A stretch of DNA of 57,031 nt, taken from positions 1-57,031 of the forward strand of contig JANDJZ010000319.1 in assembly GCA_027943245.1 (NCBI GenBank). Reading direction: 5' to 3'. The translations under genes were made by a program, and so were the position numbers. The notes under the pieces are model-generated. The model ran no database searches, was not told where the DNA came from, and saw only the letters and a list, made by a program, of their open reading frames with translations. Below, piece after piece: positions 9,647-19,979 of this stretch; the stretch's first letter is position 1; every line of letters starts with the position of its first letter. This DNA is from Acanthamoeba sp. SK_2022b. Lineage: Eukaryota > Discosea > Longamoebia > Acanthamoebidae.

Positions 9647-11784
9647 ATGGGCAAGGGTGGTGATGGCGAGGCGATGATCGCATGGAGGCACGCGTGGCGA
9701 CGGAGGTGGTGGTATTCCTCGCGGCCGGCCCTGGTGGTGTTCCTGCCCGTGGCCGCCCTCCTTCTGTGCGAGTACGGCCTCTACTACCTGGCCCTGGCCC
9801 GCTGCGGTGGCTTCCCACTGGTGCCCCCTTCTCAGAACGGAGATGACCACTCCGCGTCACCCGGCGGCAGCGAAGCCGACAGCGGCCTTCCTGGCGGAGG
9901 AGACGACCTCTACCTGCTGGTCATAGCCGACACTCACCTCCTCGGGTTAGCCGCCTCCCCCTCCCGTGGTGGAGTTTCGTTCGTTTTTTGTAGTTTCTTT
10001 CTTTTTCGGGGTGTGGCAAGAGAATGAAGGTGTGCCATCAACGTGGGAAAACCCTCCTCAGTTCATGAACATCGCTAGTCCTTCTTCTTCTGTTGACAAC
10101 AGTCCGAACGGCCACTGGTTCGACCGAGCCCGGCGAGAGTGGCAGATGGAACGCGCTTTCCAGTCAGTTCTCTCCGTGCTCGAGCCCGACGCCGCCCTCG
10201 TCCTCGGCGATGCCACCGACGAAGGCAAGGTAAAGAAACGTTCTGAACCAACACTTGTGAGCGAGCCACTACTTACTCCGCATGAACGTGTCACGCACAC
10301 ACGCACACGCACACACAGTGGACCACCTTTCTGCAGTGGGAAGGCGATGTGAAGCGGTTTCGTCACCTCTTCCGCCACGATCCCGCCTACACCCAGCTCG
10401 AGGTCGTGGTGGGCAATCACGACGTCGGGTTCCACGACAGGATGAGCTCCAGCCGCATCCGGTAAGTGTGCGCGCGAGGAGGGGCTGCTTCAGTGCGGGC
10501 AGGTGATGATGTGGTGATGGCGTTGGGGCCGTCTGCAGACGGTTTGAGACAGAGTTTGGGGAGAGCAATCGGCTTTTCTTTGTAAAGGACCAGCCGTTCG
10601 TGATGCTCAACTCGATGGCGTTCGAGGACGAGTGCCATATGTGCCAGAGCGCCAACGACAAACTTACTGCGATCATCGAGCAGCTCAAGACGGTCGAGAC
10701 CGACCAAAGGAAGCGGCGTCCCATCCTCCTCACCCACTTCCCGCTGTTCCGCAGGAGTCAAGAGTTCTGCACTGAACTCGACATCACCCACGAGCTCGTC
10801 GAGAGTATGTGCTTCACTCTTCTTCTTTTTCATCATTATTTCTTCTGTGGCCTCCTCTTCTGATATATGAGTGTGCTGTGCGTGTGTATGGACAGAGCTG
10901 TCCGAGTTCGAGGGAGACGAGCTGCAGGATGGCGTGCTCTACTACTCGAACATTCCCCACAAGGACGTGGTGAGCCGAGACGCGACAAACAACATCATGT
11001 CCAGCCTCAACCCCGCCTTCGTCTTCTCCGGCCACACCCACTACCACTGCCTCTATGAACACTCCAACGGTGTGAGCCTCTTACTGTTCTGCCGCTTATG
11101 TGCTATCTCGCCAGGACAGAGCCAGTCTTACTTTGTGTCTGGTGTGTTTGTGGTGTCCTCGGCAGGTGTGAAAGAGTTGACGGTGTCCTCGTTCAGCTGG
11201 CGCAACAGAGCCGACCCTAGCTTCGTGCTGGCCACCGTCCACCCCACCCGACGTACGTTGCGATCTTGTGTCCCCCATTTAGAGGCAGCTGTAACGCGAA
11301 CAAAACCTGCGCAGGAAGGGGAAAGCGAAAGCTGCCCGCGGAGCGATTAGACACCGAAGACATCGAAGGCGAAACAAAGGCGTGGGAGGAAGCGAAGGAG
11401 GAGCACGCAGACGAAGAGAGGGAAGCGTTCGCAGAGGCGCTAGCGGACCCGCTTGCAGGCAACCAGGTAGAGCCAACAGAGGAGGGCGATGGCCGAAGGC
11501 GACGGAGCCGACTCGACGATGGGAGCACAGACGGCGACAGGGAGGAAGGCGACCACTTGGATGAAGAAGGGGTGCGATTGAGAGGCGAGGAGGGCGAGAA
11601 TGACGAGGTGGAGGAAGTGGAGGTCTACTTCAAGCGATGCCAGTTGCCCTCCGAGGCTACCATCGTAAGCGTGTATGTACTGTCAGCGATCATGTGGGTT
11701 GCGTCTCTGGTCAGCCTCTGCTGTGGCTACCCACACAAGACTGCACGCAACGCAGCCTCACGCAAGATGCTGAAGCTTGTGTGA
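9647..11784 (+). CDS. MPPE1: GPI-remodelling metallophosphoesterase PGAP5/MPPE1
   Basis: Calcineurin-like phosphoesterase that, in animals, removes an ethanolamine phosphate from the second mannose of GPI anchors in the ER/Golgi. The start is the ATG at 9647, followed by a signal-anchor helix (about [20 protein letters not shown]). Metal-binding motifs appear in order: [11 protein letters not shown] (DxH), [23 protein letters not shown] (GDxxDEG), [37 protein letters not shown]. The family signature [17 protein letters not shown] is exact in plan. The last exon (from about 11319) adds an acidic stretch of roughly 95 residues before a C-terminal TM segment ([20 protein letters not shown]) and a short cytosolic tail ending RKMLKLV. 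Both TM ends match the family. The acidic insert is longer than I recall for the human protein. Confidence 0.94.
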
Positions 11785-13618
11785 ACGATCATCATGGCCA
11801 TGAGGACACAGCACATATATAGATGCTGTTGTTGAAGAATCACAGGTTGTGGTCAAAGGGCAAGGCTCCTGTGCTTCCAGAAATGCCCTTGCCCCAGCTG
11901 CTCACAGATTGTGGCATCCGTGTGAAGAGAAAAATCAGGGTGAATCACACTTTGTGTCACGGAAATACTTGCTGAAAGACACTACCTCTGGAGCACCATA
12001 GCATCCACTTCAGACATATCTGGGCACTTTATCAACTGCTGAAGGTGACGCTACACATGAAGTACTGCAACACTTGAAGGTATGTTACCTGGATGTGTTT
12101 TAGTCCTTTGGTTTGTCCTAACCTATGTACAATCAAACAGGAGCAAGGCCTAAATGCAAAATCACAAACAGCTGATGGTGATGCTGCTGTCCATTCAATT
12201 GCACATTTAATTTTGGATAGATAAAAGAGTTTAGGTCATCATATGCATATTTGAGATTGCATTTGTAATCTTTAATGAAAATAAAATTTTGAAAATTTCA
12301 CAAAAGTGAATTTGATATGGAATCCTAATTGCAAAAAATATCTAATTTTGATTCTGTAAGTAGGAAAAACAGGGCAAATGGGCTGAAAGGATATCTAAGA
12401 TCTCCTGGATGGGCGAAGAGACAGATAAAGGGACCAACTTGAACGTTGCAAAAGGGTAGAATTAGAATAAAACCAAAGAAGGCTGTATTTTCAAGTGCAA
12501 GTTAAACATCACAGTCAGACCTCTTGTGTGCTTTTCAGGTGAACAATAAGAGCTTGAACAGGCAAGCTTGTGCAGAGGTGCCAAAGAAGGCAAGTGCAAA
12601 GATTAAAGGCTCCACTTCTTGATGGCGCTGTTTTTCCATAGGCCTGCAGTTTCAGGATCTTGATGACTGGTCACAGTTGGTGTTGAAAGTGTAGGACTTG
12701 TTTGTGCGACCTATAGATGATGTATAGAGCTGGAAAACATTGTGTATGTGATGAAAAAAAGTGGGGTAGCTGGTTGTATATGCATATGCAATGGAGAGAT
12801 AGGTGAAAACTGAATGTAAAACATAGCTGTGTATGTGTATGTGACCAGACCCACTGTTTTTCTGGATGATGCCAGTGTAGTTTTGCGATTTCTGATAGGC
12901 TGACTTGCAGTTGGCATTGTTGAGGTGGGCGGTTGAGGGCTACAAACACAGGTTTCAGCCATTGTGTACAGGTATGCAGTCAATGTTTGTAAGGCATGTA
13001 GGTTGATATTGCACATATGCACTTTAGCAATGGAGTGTGTACTCTGGAGTTCAGAGATTTGTCCCAGAGGATCTGTTTGTGGCTGCCCTGCATGGCTCAG
13101 TCACATTCCCAAGGAGAATCTTCTCCATAAATTAAGCACGTCCAGTTGAATGCAGAACTGATCAATATTGAGCACATGACCAAGGCTGGGTCCCTTTGTC
13201 CTGTTCCCACACAGGGACAGCAAGTGCTGATCAAGTCCTTCAAGGAAAAGAGCGTTCTAATCATGGGCAAGCTGTTGATGCAGCCATGCATGCTCAACAA
13301 TGGAAAGCCTGAATACCTGGTCATCAACAGCAACCATCACCTGGATGCTGCCTGCACAGCATATCCAAAAATCCTCCTGGCTGATGAATGCCCCTGCTTG
13401 ATCTTTTTACCCATGGTATTGAGATATCTTACTTCATGTTAAAAGGAGGGACTGAGTGATGCTGATGTACAGCTACTTGCAACAAATGGGAGTTGCCAAA
13501 AAGGATTAATGGGTCATTCTTCTGTTGGCTGATGGTGAATATTATTAGCTGTGAAGTGTAGTAAAACAACTTACAAGTGACTGTGTGTGTGTAGGTGATG
13601 GAGCATCGGAGGGCAACA
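11785..13618. other. Gene-free, AT-richer, CpG-depleted island
   Basis: About 1.8 kb without a supportable gene. Composition changes sharply from the neighbouring exons. Counting by eye between 11821 and 13620 I find about 14 CG dinucleotides, while single 60-nt lines in the neighbouring ATPase gene hold up to about seven. TG and CA are abundant. Several 60-nt lines in a row have no CG (12061-12360, 13261-13560). Reading frames are short and broken; the longest, 13146-13442, lacks an ATG start and a recognisable domain. The pattern resembles decayed, formerly methylated inserted DNA. No terminal repeats or target-site duplication were found by eye. Confidence 0.75.
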
Positions 13619-15835
13619 CTACACAAGAAAGTGCGCAAAGGTGGGTGACATCGCCCAGGCCAAGCTGTCATTAGATGTGGTGATGAGGCATGTTCGTGGA
13701 TCTGCAGGGGCCGAGGAAGGTGTTGCTGCCATGTGACGTTGGCCGTTCGGCTGCTGCGCGCGCTTGTTGTTCGTGATGACTATGACGTGCTCCGCGTCAG
13801 GAAGCTGGTCCGCGAGGAAGCGTCTCGTCTTGATCAGCTCCTTGATGTTGTCACTCTGGCTCAATGCCCTGGTCTGCGTGTGCTTAGCGCCGATGTAGAT
13901 CAGTACCGCCTGCGCCACCGCGGCCACAGGAGCTTAGAACGCTGGGCAGAGACACGATCTCGGAGACGGGAGTAGTAGGACTACCTTATTGGCGGGATGC
14001 AAAAGCTGCTCATTGAGCAGCCCGCCCAAAGTGTTGGAACTGGAGAGGAGGATCGCGTAGGGAGCACCGTGCGACAGCAGCTCAACGGCGGTGCCGTCCT
14101 GGAGGGTGATAGAAGTGGGCACCTTTGCTTCTGCCCCCTTATGCTCCGCCGCCTTCTTGGCTGCCGTCCACCACACTCCGGCCGCGGGAACCAAGAGGCG
14201 GCGCACTTTCGTTGCTCTCGCGAAGCGCAGCTCGGTGAGGGACACATCGCAGATGGTCCCACAGAAGAGGTCGCGCGCCTCCACGTAGTTGCGTCTCCGC
14301 CGACGAGCCCACTCGCTGGCCACGTTGTGTCGCAGGACGCGGTGTTGGAGGGCCAGCTTCTCAAAGCTCGCCGCGTTGGGATAGAAGCTGGTAAGGGTGC
14401 GGCTAGCAACGGCAAATAGCTCACAGTCGCGCGGCTGCTCGTGGCTGTCGCTTGTGGCCCGGAGCGCTGCTTGGGCCAACACGAAGGGAACCTCCATCAC
14501 CAGGTCCCGCTCGGAGATGTTCCATGTAGTGACCCAGTGTTCCTTGTCCCTGGGTGGGGGGCGCAAGTGCACGAGGCCGGCCCGCTCGAGGTGGGCCACG
14601 GTGATGCGTTGCGTGCGTGGAGTGCCAGGCTTGGAGATGACCGATTTGCGCGTCACTGGGATGCCTGCAAGCGCCAGCAGGAGCCCAAACAGGGCAGAGC
14701 CCTCCCGGCTCCAGCTGTTTATGTTGAACATCTCGGCGACTTCCTTGATGAGATTGTCGCTGATCCGATCGAGAGAAAAGGACTCAGAAGGCGAACCCTC
14801 TTTCATCAGCACGCGTTCGAGACACTCGAGGGCGCGCACGTTGCCGCCCAGGGTAGCGAGGAGGCGCCGAAACGGCTTGCCGCCCTTGTCGAGCCACTCC
14901 TGCCCGCTCACCTCCATCGCTCGCTGGCCATTACGGGGCGGAAACCGGAACGACGCTACAAGTTGGCTGATGGGTCCCGGCGAGAGGGGCGATAAGAGTA
15001 CGCTGGCCGTCGTGGCGTCTGTCGGATCCAGTACTTCGGTTTTGTGGGGCGCCGCTGTCCCGGTGAGTGTGCCCAGAACGAAGAGCCCCCGGGCCTGAGA
15101 GATGGCGGCCTGCAGCGCGCGGTTGAGGGCGGTCGACAGAGGCTCTTCGCGCATCTGTTGACCAAGACCTCCGCGATAGGGGACCATGATGTCGAACGCG
15201 GTCTGGATCTCGTCAATGGCGATGTGCAAGATCTCCGGAATGCGAGGGGACGGATCGGCGAAGGTGGGTGCCGCCTTGTGCCGCTGTACGCCGTTGAGCA
15301 CCTTGTCCAGCGCGAAGGTTCCCCAGAGTGTGGGATACTCGCGCACCTGCGACCTGAAAGCGCTGCACACCCAAGCATAGGGAACGTGCGGCAACCAGTA
15401 CTGGTGCGCCAGTCGCAGGCCGAGGATGACTGACGGTGGACACTTGACCTCATCCAGGGTGAGCGCGTTGCCGTTGTGGCGTATGTCTAGCACCACAGTC
15501 TTGCTGTTTGCGAGCGCTACTTGCAGCGCTTTCGCATCGCAACCGTTGTCAGCTAAGGAACGTGAATTTGCGTACTTCGCCAGAAGACCCAGCAACTCAA
15601 GGTTGAAGCGGGTCTTGCCCACACCACTCGTGCCGTGGATGAAGCCTGTCGACCACGCCTTCTTGTCTGCGAAGGAGCCACTACGAAATGCCCGCCAGCT
15701 TGGCACGACCACGCTGCCCCATAGCGTTTCGACAGCACCCATGCGGTCCTGTGCCTGGAAGGGGAGGCGGGTGGAGGTCGGGGAGTTCTCGAGGACTCTC
15801 GGCAACGGCCAGTCGTATATGGTGGCCATGTACAT
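13619..15835 (-). CDS. P-loop ATPase of Crinkler/RHS-like type
   Basis: Largely one long exon (15835 to about 13985), unusual among the intron-rich neighbours, plus a short last exon (about 13920-13619) joined by an 'AAG|gtagtc...gcgcag|GCG' intron. The start is taken as the ATG at 15835-15833 (MYMATIYDWPLP). Walker A is IHGTSGVGKTR near residues 67-76. A Walker B-like strand is ILHIAIDEIQ near 202-211. A winged-helix-like region follows and a C-terminal alpha/beta part (LLSHGAPYAILLSSSN, VLIYIGAKHTQTRA, EHVIVITNN). This ATPase plan resembles the P-loop modules of Crinkler/RHS proteins, which are expanded in some protists and linked to mobile or effector families. That assignment is by resemblance only. 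An additional upstream exon near 15850-15990 cannot be excluded. CpG is normal within the gene but depleted on both sides. Confidence 0.6.
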
Positions 15836-16704
15836 CAAGTAGTCGTGTGCGTCGTCTACAGGGAGGGGAATGCAAGTTAACTTGGGGCGAACAGGTGTGG
15901 GTCGTGCGGGTAGCTAGTGCAACCGTGGTTGTTGGAACCTCTTTTAAATGAGACCGTTCGAAGAGGGTGAACCGCAGATCGCTGATGCCAGGCAAGTGCC
16001 AATCTGGTGAGACCGGGACCTACATGTACTGCACATGCATAAAGGATATCAATTTGGTTATCAGAAAAAAGAAACCCATCAGAATGTTACGTGTGCTGTA
16101 CGTGCTGTCAAGAGATGCATTCGGGGAGGGAGAGAGCCCCATGCCAGTGACTGATGCCTAGTTGTGAACCTGCGCATTGCGGCTCACCGGGGGTGCTTTT
16201 TTCTTGGAGCTGAAGAACCTCCAAACGCCTCGTACTCTATTTGGTAGTTTGCTGTTTTTTATTCAACCTGCAATTTAAGATGCGCAGATCATCCACAGGT
16301 CATGCAGAGGGTCAGCTACAATGAGCACTGTACAAGCCATCTAAAGAAGGACCATAAGCATTCCAACTGCCTGCAGAGGACAAAAAAGCAAAAAAGCAAA
16401 CAAATCAATGTTGGCTAAGGAAAAACCTTGGAGAGCTGGAACAGAGAGGGCAATCACCAGTTAGTCTCCATACGTGCATGCAAAGCTCGCCCTGGGGAAA
16501 GTCAAAGGTGCACTTTACAGGAGTCACACCAACTTGTCAACCACCTGACTGACGTTGTGGAACATGTGCATGCACCAAGGGTGTTTCCACGATTGCTTTG
16601 CATTTGTAGTGTTTACAGGGTGACCTATGCCTTCCGCCCAGAAAATAGGCATAGGTAACTGCCGATGTGCCCTTCCTAGAGAACTCAAGATCGGACGGAA
16701 CGCG
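15836..16704. other. Gene-poor spacer, mostly CpG-poor
   Basis: About 870 bp between the P-loop ATPase start and the end of the chromodomain-DOT1 gene. The first 150 bp may hold the promoter or an upstream exon of the ATPase gene (a frame containing SDLRFTLFERSHLK). From about 16020 to 16680 CG dinucleotides are sparse (about 15 by eye), with no coding frame of interest. Confidence 0.6.
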
Positions 16705-19700
16705 TTAACTCTGTTGCTGCTGTTGTTCGGCCTGTTCGCGTCGAAAGGTGGCGAGGAGTGAGCCATCGGCGTCCCTTAAATTGCGCGCCGGCTCCCAACT
16801 GTTCTCCTCCTCGGGATATCCTGTCCGTGGCGTGGCGTGTGGCATAACGCGTGAGTTGTGAACAACAAACAAGAGACCGCTTTGATAACGAGAGGGGCTA
16901 GCAGGTACCGAGCCACTTGAGAAAGTATTCGATGCGGCCGTACCTCCTCCTCTCGGCCACGATTCGTTCCACCTTGTAAACGTGCTCCTCCTCCTCCTCC
17001 TCCTCCTCCTCCTCCACTTCTTGTTCTTCTTCCTTTTCCTCCTCCACTTCCTCCTCTTTTTTCTCCTCTCTCTTTTTCTTCCTTCCCCTCTTCTCGCCGT
17101 CGCTCTTTGACCTGGTCTTTCTCTTACTCGCCTTCTGTTGTACAGCCTCGCTCTCGCTCTTCCTCCTCCCCGGTCTCTTCTTCTTCTCTTGAACCTCCTC
17201 CTTCTCGTCGCTCGTCGCCGTAGTCGTTTCCTTAGCGTCGCTGTCGTCCACTCCAGAGCCGGCCGGGGCCGAGCTGCGCAGCCTTACCCGGCGCCTCGGA
17301 CGCTGCGGGTCTGGCGTGCGGCAGGCAGTCGACTGTACGTCGTCATCGCCGTCGCCGTTAACGTCGCGCGAGGCGGCGTCGAGCTCGGCAGCGGGAGTCT
17401 CGGTGGCCTCCTCCTCCTCCTCCTCCTCGCCTATCCCGGCTACTACGAACTGACACGCCTCCAGGATCACCTTCTGCGCCTCCTTGTCGACATCATCCTG
17501 TTTGCTGGTCCGTCGTCGCTTGGCAAGACGACGCTTGCCCGAGGGCTGCTCGTCGGTCTCCTCCTTCTCACGCTCCCTCTTTGTTGCCTTGGTCGCAGCG
17601 TCGGGCTTCTCCTTCGGCTTCTCGCCCAGCTGTTGTTTCCTGAGTCGCTCTCGCTCGAGCCGTTCGGCTTCCAGGCGCTCGGCCTTGAGCCGCTCCCGCT
17701 CGAACCGTTCCTTTTCTCGTTGCTCCTGGGCGAGCCGTTCCTTCTCGAGCCGCTCGGCCTCACGCCGTTCCGTCTCGAGCCGCTCCCTCTCGAGCCGCTC
17801 CCTCTCGCGTTGTTCCATCTCGAGCCGCAGTCGCTCTTCTTTAAAGAGCCGCGCCTTCTCCTTACGGATCATGTCCCGCTTGTGCTTCTCCATCCTTTCC
17901 CTCTCGCGCTCCCTCTCCCGCTCCCGTTCCCTCTCCCTCTCCCGCTCTTTTTCTCGCTCTATCTCGCGCTTGCGCTCCTCCTCCGCGAGTCGGGCTCTCT
18001 CGATTCGCTCCTGTTCGTGCTTGACCTTGGCTTGTATCTCAAGCCTCTCCTTGTCGGCCTCGTTGATGCGTCGGCGCACCTCGGCCCGGTATCGCGCCAT
18101 CTCGCGCCCTAGCTGGCAGTCGTCTTCTCCCGACAGCTCGACGGGCGGCACCAGCATCATCGAGATGTCCGCATCGAACCTGCGACCGAAGGCGCGGGAC
18201 GATGAATAGAATTTCCTTGAAAAGAGAGTTAAACCAAATATTATCGTGTGGGAGGGGCAAAACAGAAGATGAAAGGCCGTACTGCGATACGTCCTCCCCC
18301 TTGGCCCTGAGCTCCTCGGAGACTTTGATGCAGTCCATCACGCGCTCCTGCACGAACTTGAGCCGTAGACGCGTTCGCTCCTCGTCTTCACCGTCTCTGT
18401 ATTCGTCAAACACCACCGCGCCAGCGCTCGGCAGCTCTGCGGTAATGCCGGCCTTGGGCTTGCTGCCTTCCTTCTCGCCAGTCCACGAACCTCGAGAGCC
18501 GTTTCTCCACCCAACCGGCTCTGTTATTGCATTGTGTTATGGCTGTCAAGCACCGCCCCAATCCAAGGGAGGAAAAGGGTGAGACACGTAACTGTTGGCG
18601 TTGTAGAGGTAGTAGGTGATGCTCGCGCTGGTCCAAGGCACCGCCCCCAGCGGTGAAGCCAATCTACGTTGGTGCACGAGCCACGCGTGCAAAGAATGTA
18701 AGACGTGAGCGATAATGAGTGAGGGAGCAACAGGGGATAGTGAGGCCTACCGATGTGGTGTGCCGAGCATGCTCGATTCTCCCAGTTCTCTGCATACACG
18801 CGCAACACACGACATGAACGTGAGGTCATGAGGTATGAGTTCTAAACTTGCAGAGCGGGATATGGCCGTGCAGAAGCCAAGCCGATTGCTACTCACCGCA
18901 GGGAGACGACACGGGTGGCACCATGCTGGATGTTGACGACAAGCTTCCGGCGTATACGTTCGTTTTGTTGCAGGTCGAACGTCAGGTTATTGACAAATAC
19001 AACTGTCGCTTCACTGCTCGTAGCAACATGCACGAGAGAGAGAGAAGAAGAATAGGGCGAGCGAGTCAGAGCTTGAGCAAGCAGAGCGGCTAGCTTGGGT
19101 ATGGAGAAGAGATTACCCGAGACAAGGCGGCAGCAAGTCGAGGAAGTCGCTGCAGATGAACTCAACTCGCCCCCGCTTGTAAAGCCTGCCCTCATCCACC
19201 TGACCAAGGAGGGTACAGTGTCAGAGGTTCGCCCGGGAGAGTAGGCAGGACAGCCGGTCGAAGCGTACACGCGCGTCAAAGGCACGCTGAAGAGCGACGG
19301 CAGCGTTGTGCTGTTCCTTGTCTGACTCCACGGCGATCACGCGGCAGCCTGTCTGGGCCGCCACTTGCGCGGCGAGCTGGATAACAAGCCACCCGTTCAA
19401 ACCATTTCGTCGAATGCATCAGTTAAAAGGGATATAGGCAGAGCGGTACGTTGCCAGTCCCAGAGCCGAGGATGTAGAAGACATCGTTGGCTTGGATCGT
19501 GAGGCGGTGGATGAGGTCGTCGACGAATCGCGGCCCGACCTGCTGATGCGCTTGTAGCATCAGGTTTGGCTGAGTGAGGTGCTGCGTGGCCCTCCACAGC
19601 TCGATGAATGCCGCGCAGTTCATCAGCTCCCTTGTCGTTCCTTGCGGAATGGTCGTTTGGACCATTAGTTTACTTGCCGTCGTCTTTAGCGAAGGAGAAG

Positions 19701-19785
19701 GTGAGGAAGTTGAGGGTTCTGGATTCGGAGCGAGGAATTCGGTGGCCTCCAAGGGCCGCCTCCTCATAAGCCCTCGCCGATTCAT
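16705..19785 (-). CDS. DOT1-type H3K79 methyltransferase paralogue with C-terminal chromodomain
   Basis: The start is the ATG at 19785-19783 (MNRRGLMRRRPLEATEF). The DOT1 fold is assembled from several exons: FVDDLIHRL, then NDVFYILGSGTGN (motif I), LAAQVAAQTGCRVIAVESDK, RGRVEFICSDFLDLLP, EATVVFVNNLTF, and PLGAVPWTSASITYYLYNAN, which corresponds to the SVSWTGKPVSYYLH block of DOT1. In motif I the usual Asp (DLGSGVG) is Ile, and the YGE element ahead of it is missing, so activity may be reduced. Next is a long basic-acidic helix (R/E repeats, 17600-18100), then acidic and lysine-rich linkers. The C-terminus is a full chromodomain (from about 16984 into the last exon): VYKVERIVAERRR, IEYFLKWLGYPEEENSWEP, with Tyr/Trp/Tyr in the aromatic-cage positions. 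The stop is TAA at 16705. It is a head-to-tail neighbour of the second DOT1 gene. Confidence 0.85.
16985..17015. repeat. (CCT)n tract encoding poly-Glu
   Basis: A trinucleotide run of about 31 nt inside the chromodomain-DOT1 gene. On the coding strand it gives the Glu run immediately before the chromodomain. Confidence 0.9.
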
Positions 19786-19979
19786 CTCTTGTCCATCCAG
19801 AGCTTCTGGCCGTTTGTGATACAACGACTTTTCCCGCCTTATTTTCTTTTCATTGAAAGCTTGCCGTAGCAGAGCAGACACGTGGAGGGCTAGGGTTGGA
19901 AAAGGCCTCCCGACCACTCGCTGCAATAAAGGTTGGTTACAGTGCAAAATGCCACAATCGCCAGGGACAAAGCCAAGAC

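Noticed and set aside
13146..13442. 98-codon plus frame in the CpG-poor island
   Set aside because: It begins with TTG rather than ATG, matches nothing recognisable and lies in decayed-looking DNA; treated as part of the relic.
15850..15995. Upstream exon of the P-loop ATPase (SDLRFTLFERSHLK frame)
   Set aside because: Splice phase did not match the following frame and no ATG was found; left as a possibility, not annotated.
17138..18209. Plus-strand Leu-rich and Ser/Arg-rich frames
   Set aside because: Antisense of the Glu/Arg coiled-coil of the chromodomain-DOT1 gene; no start context or domain.
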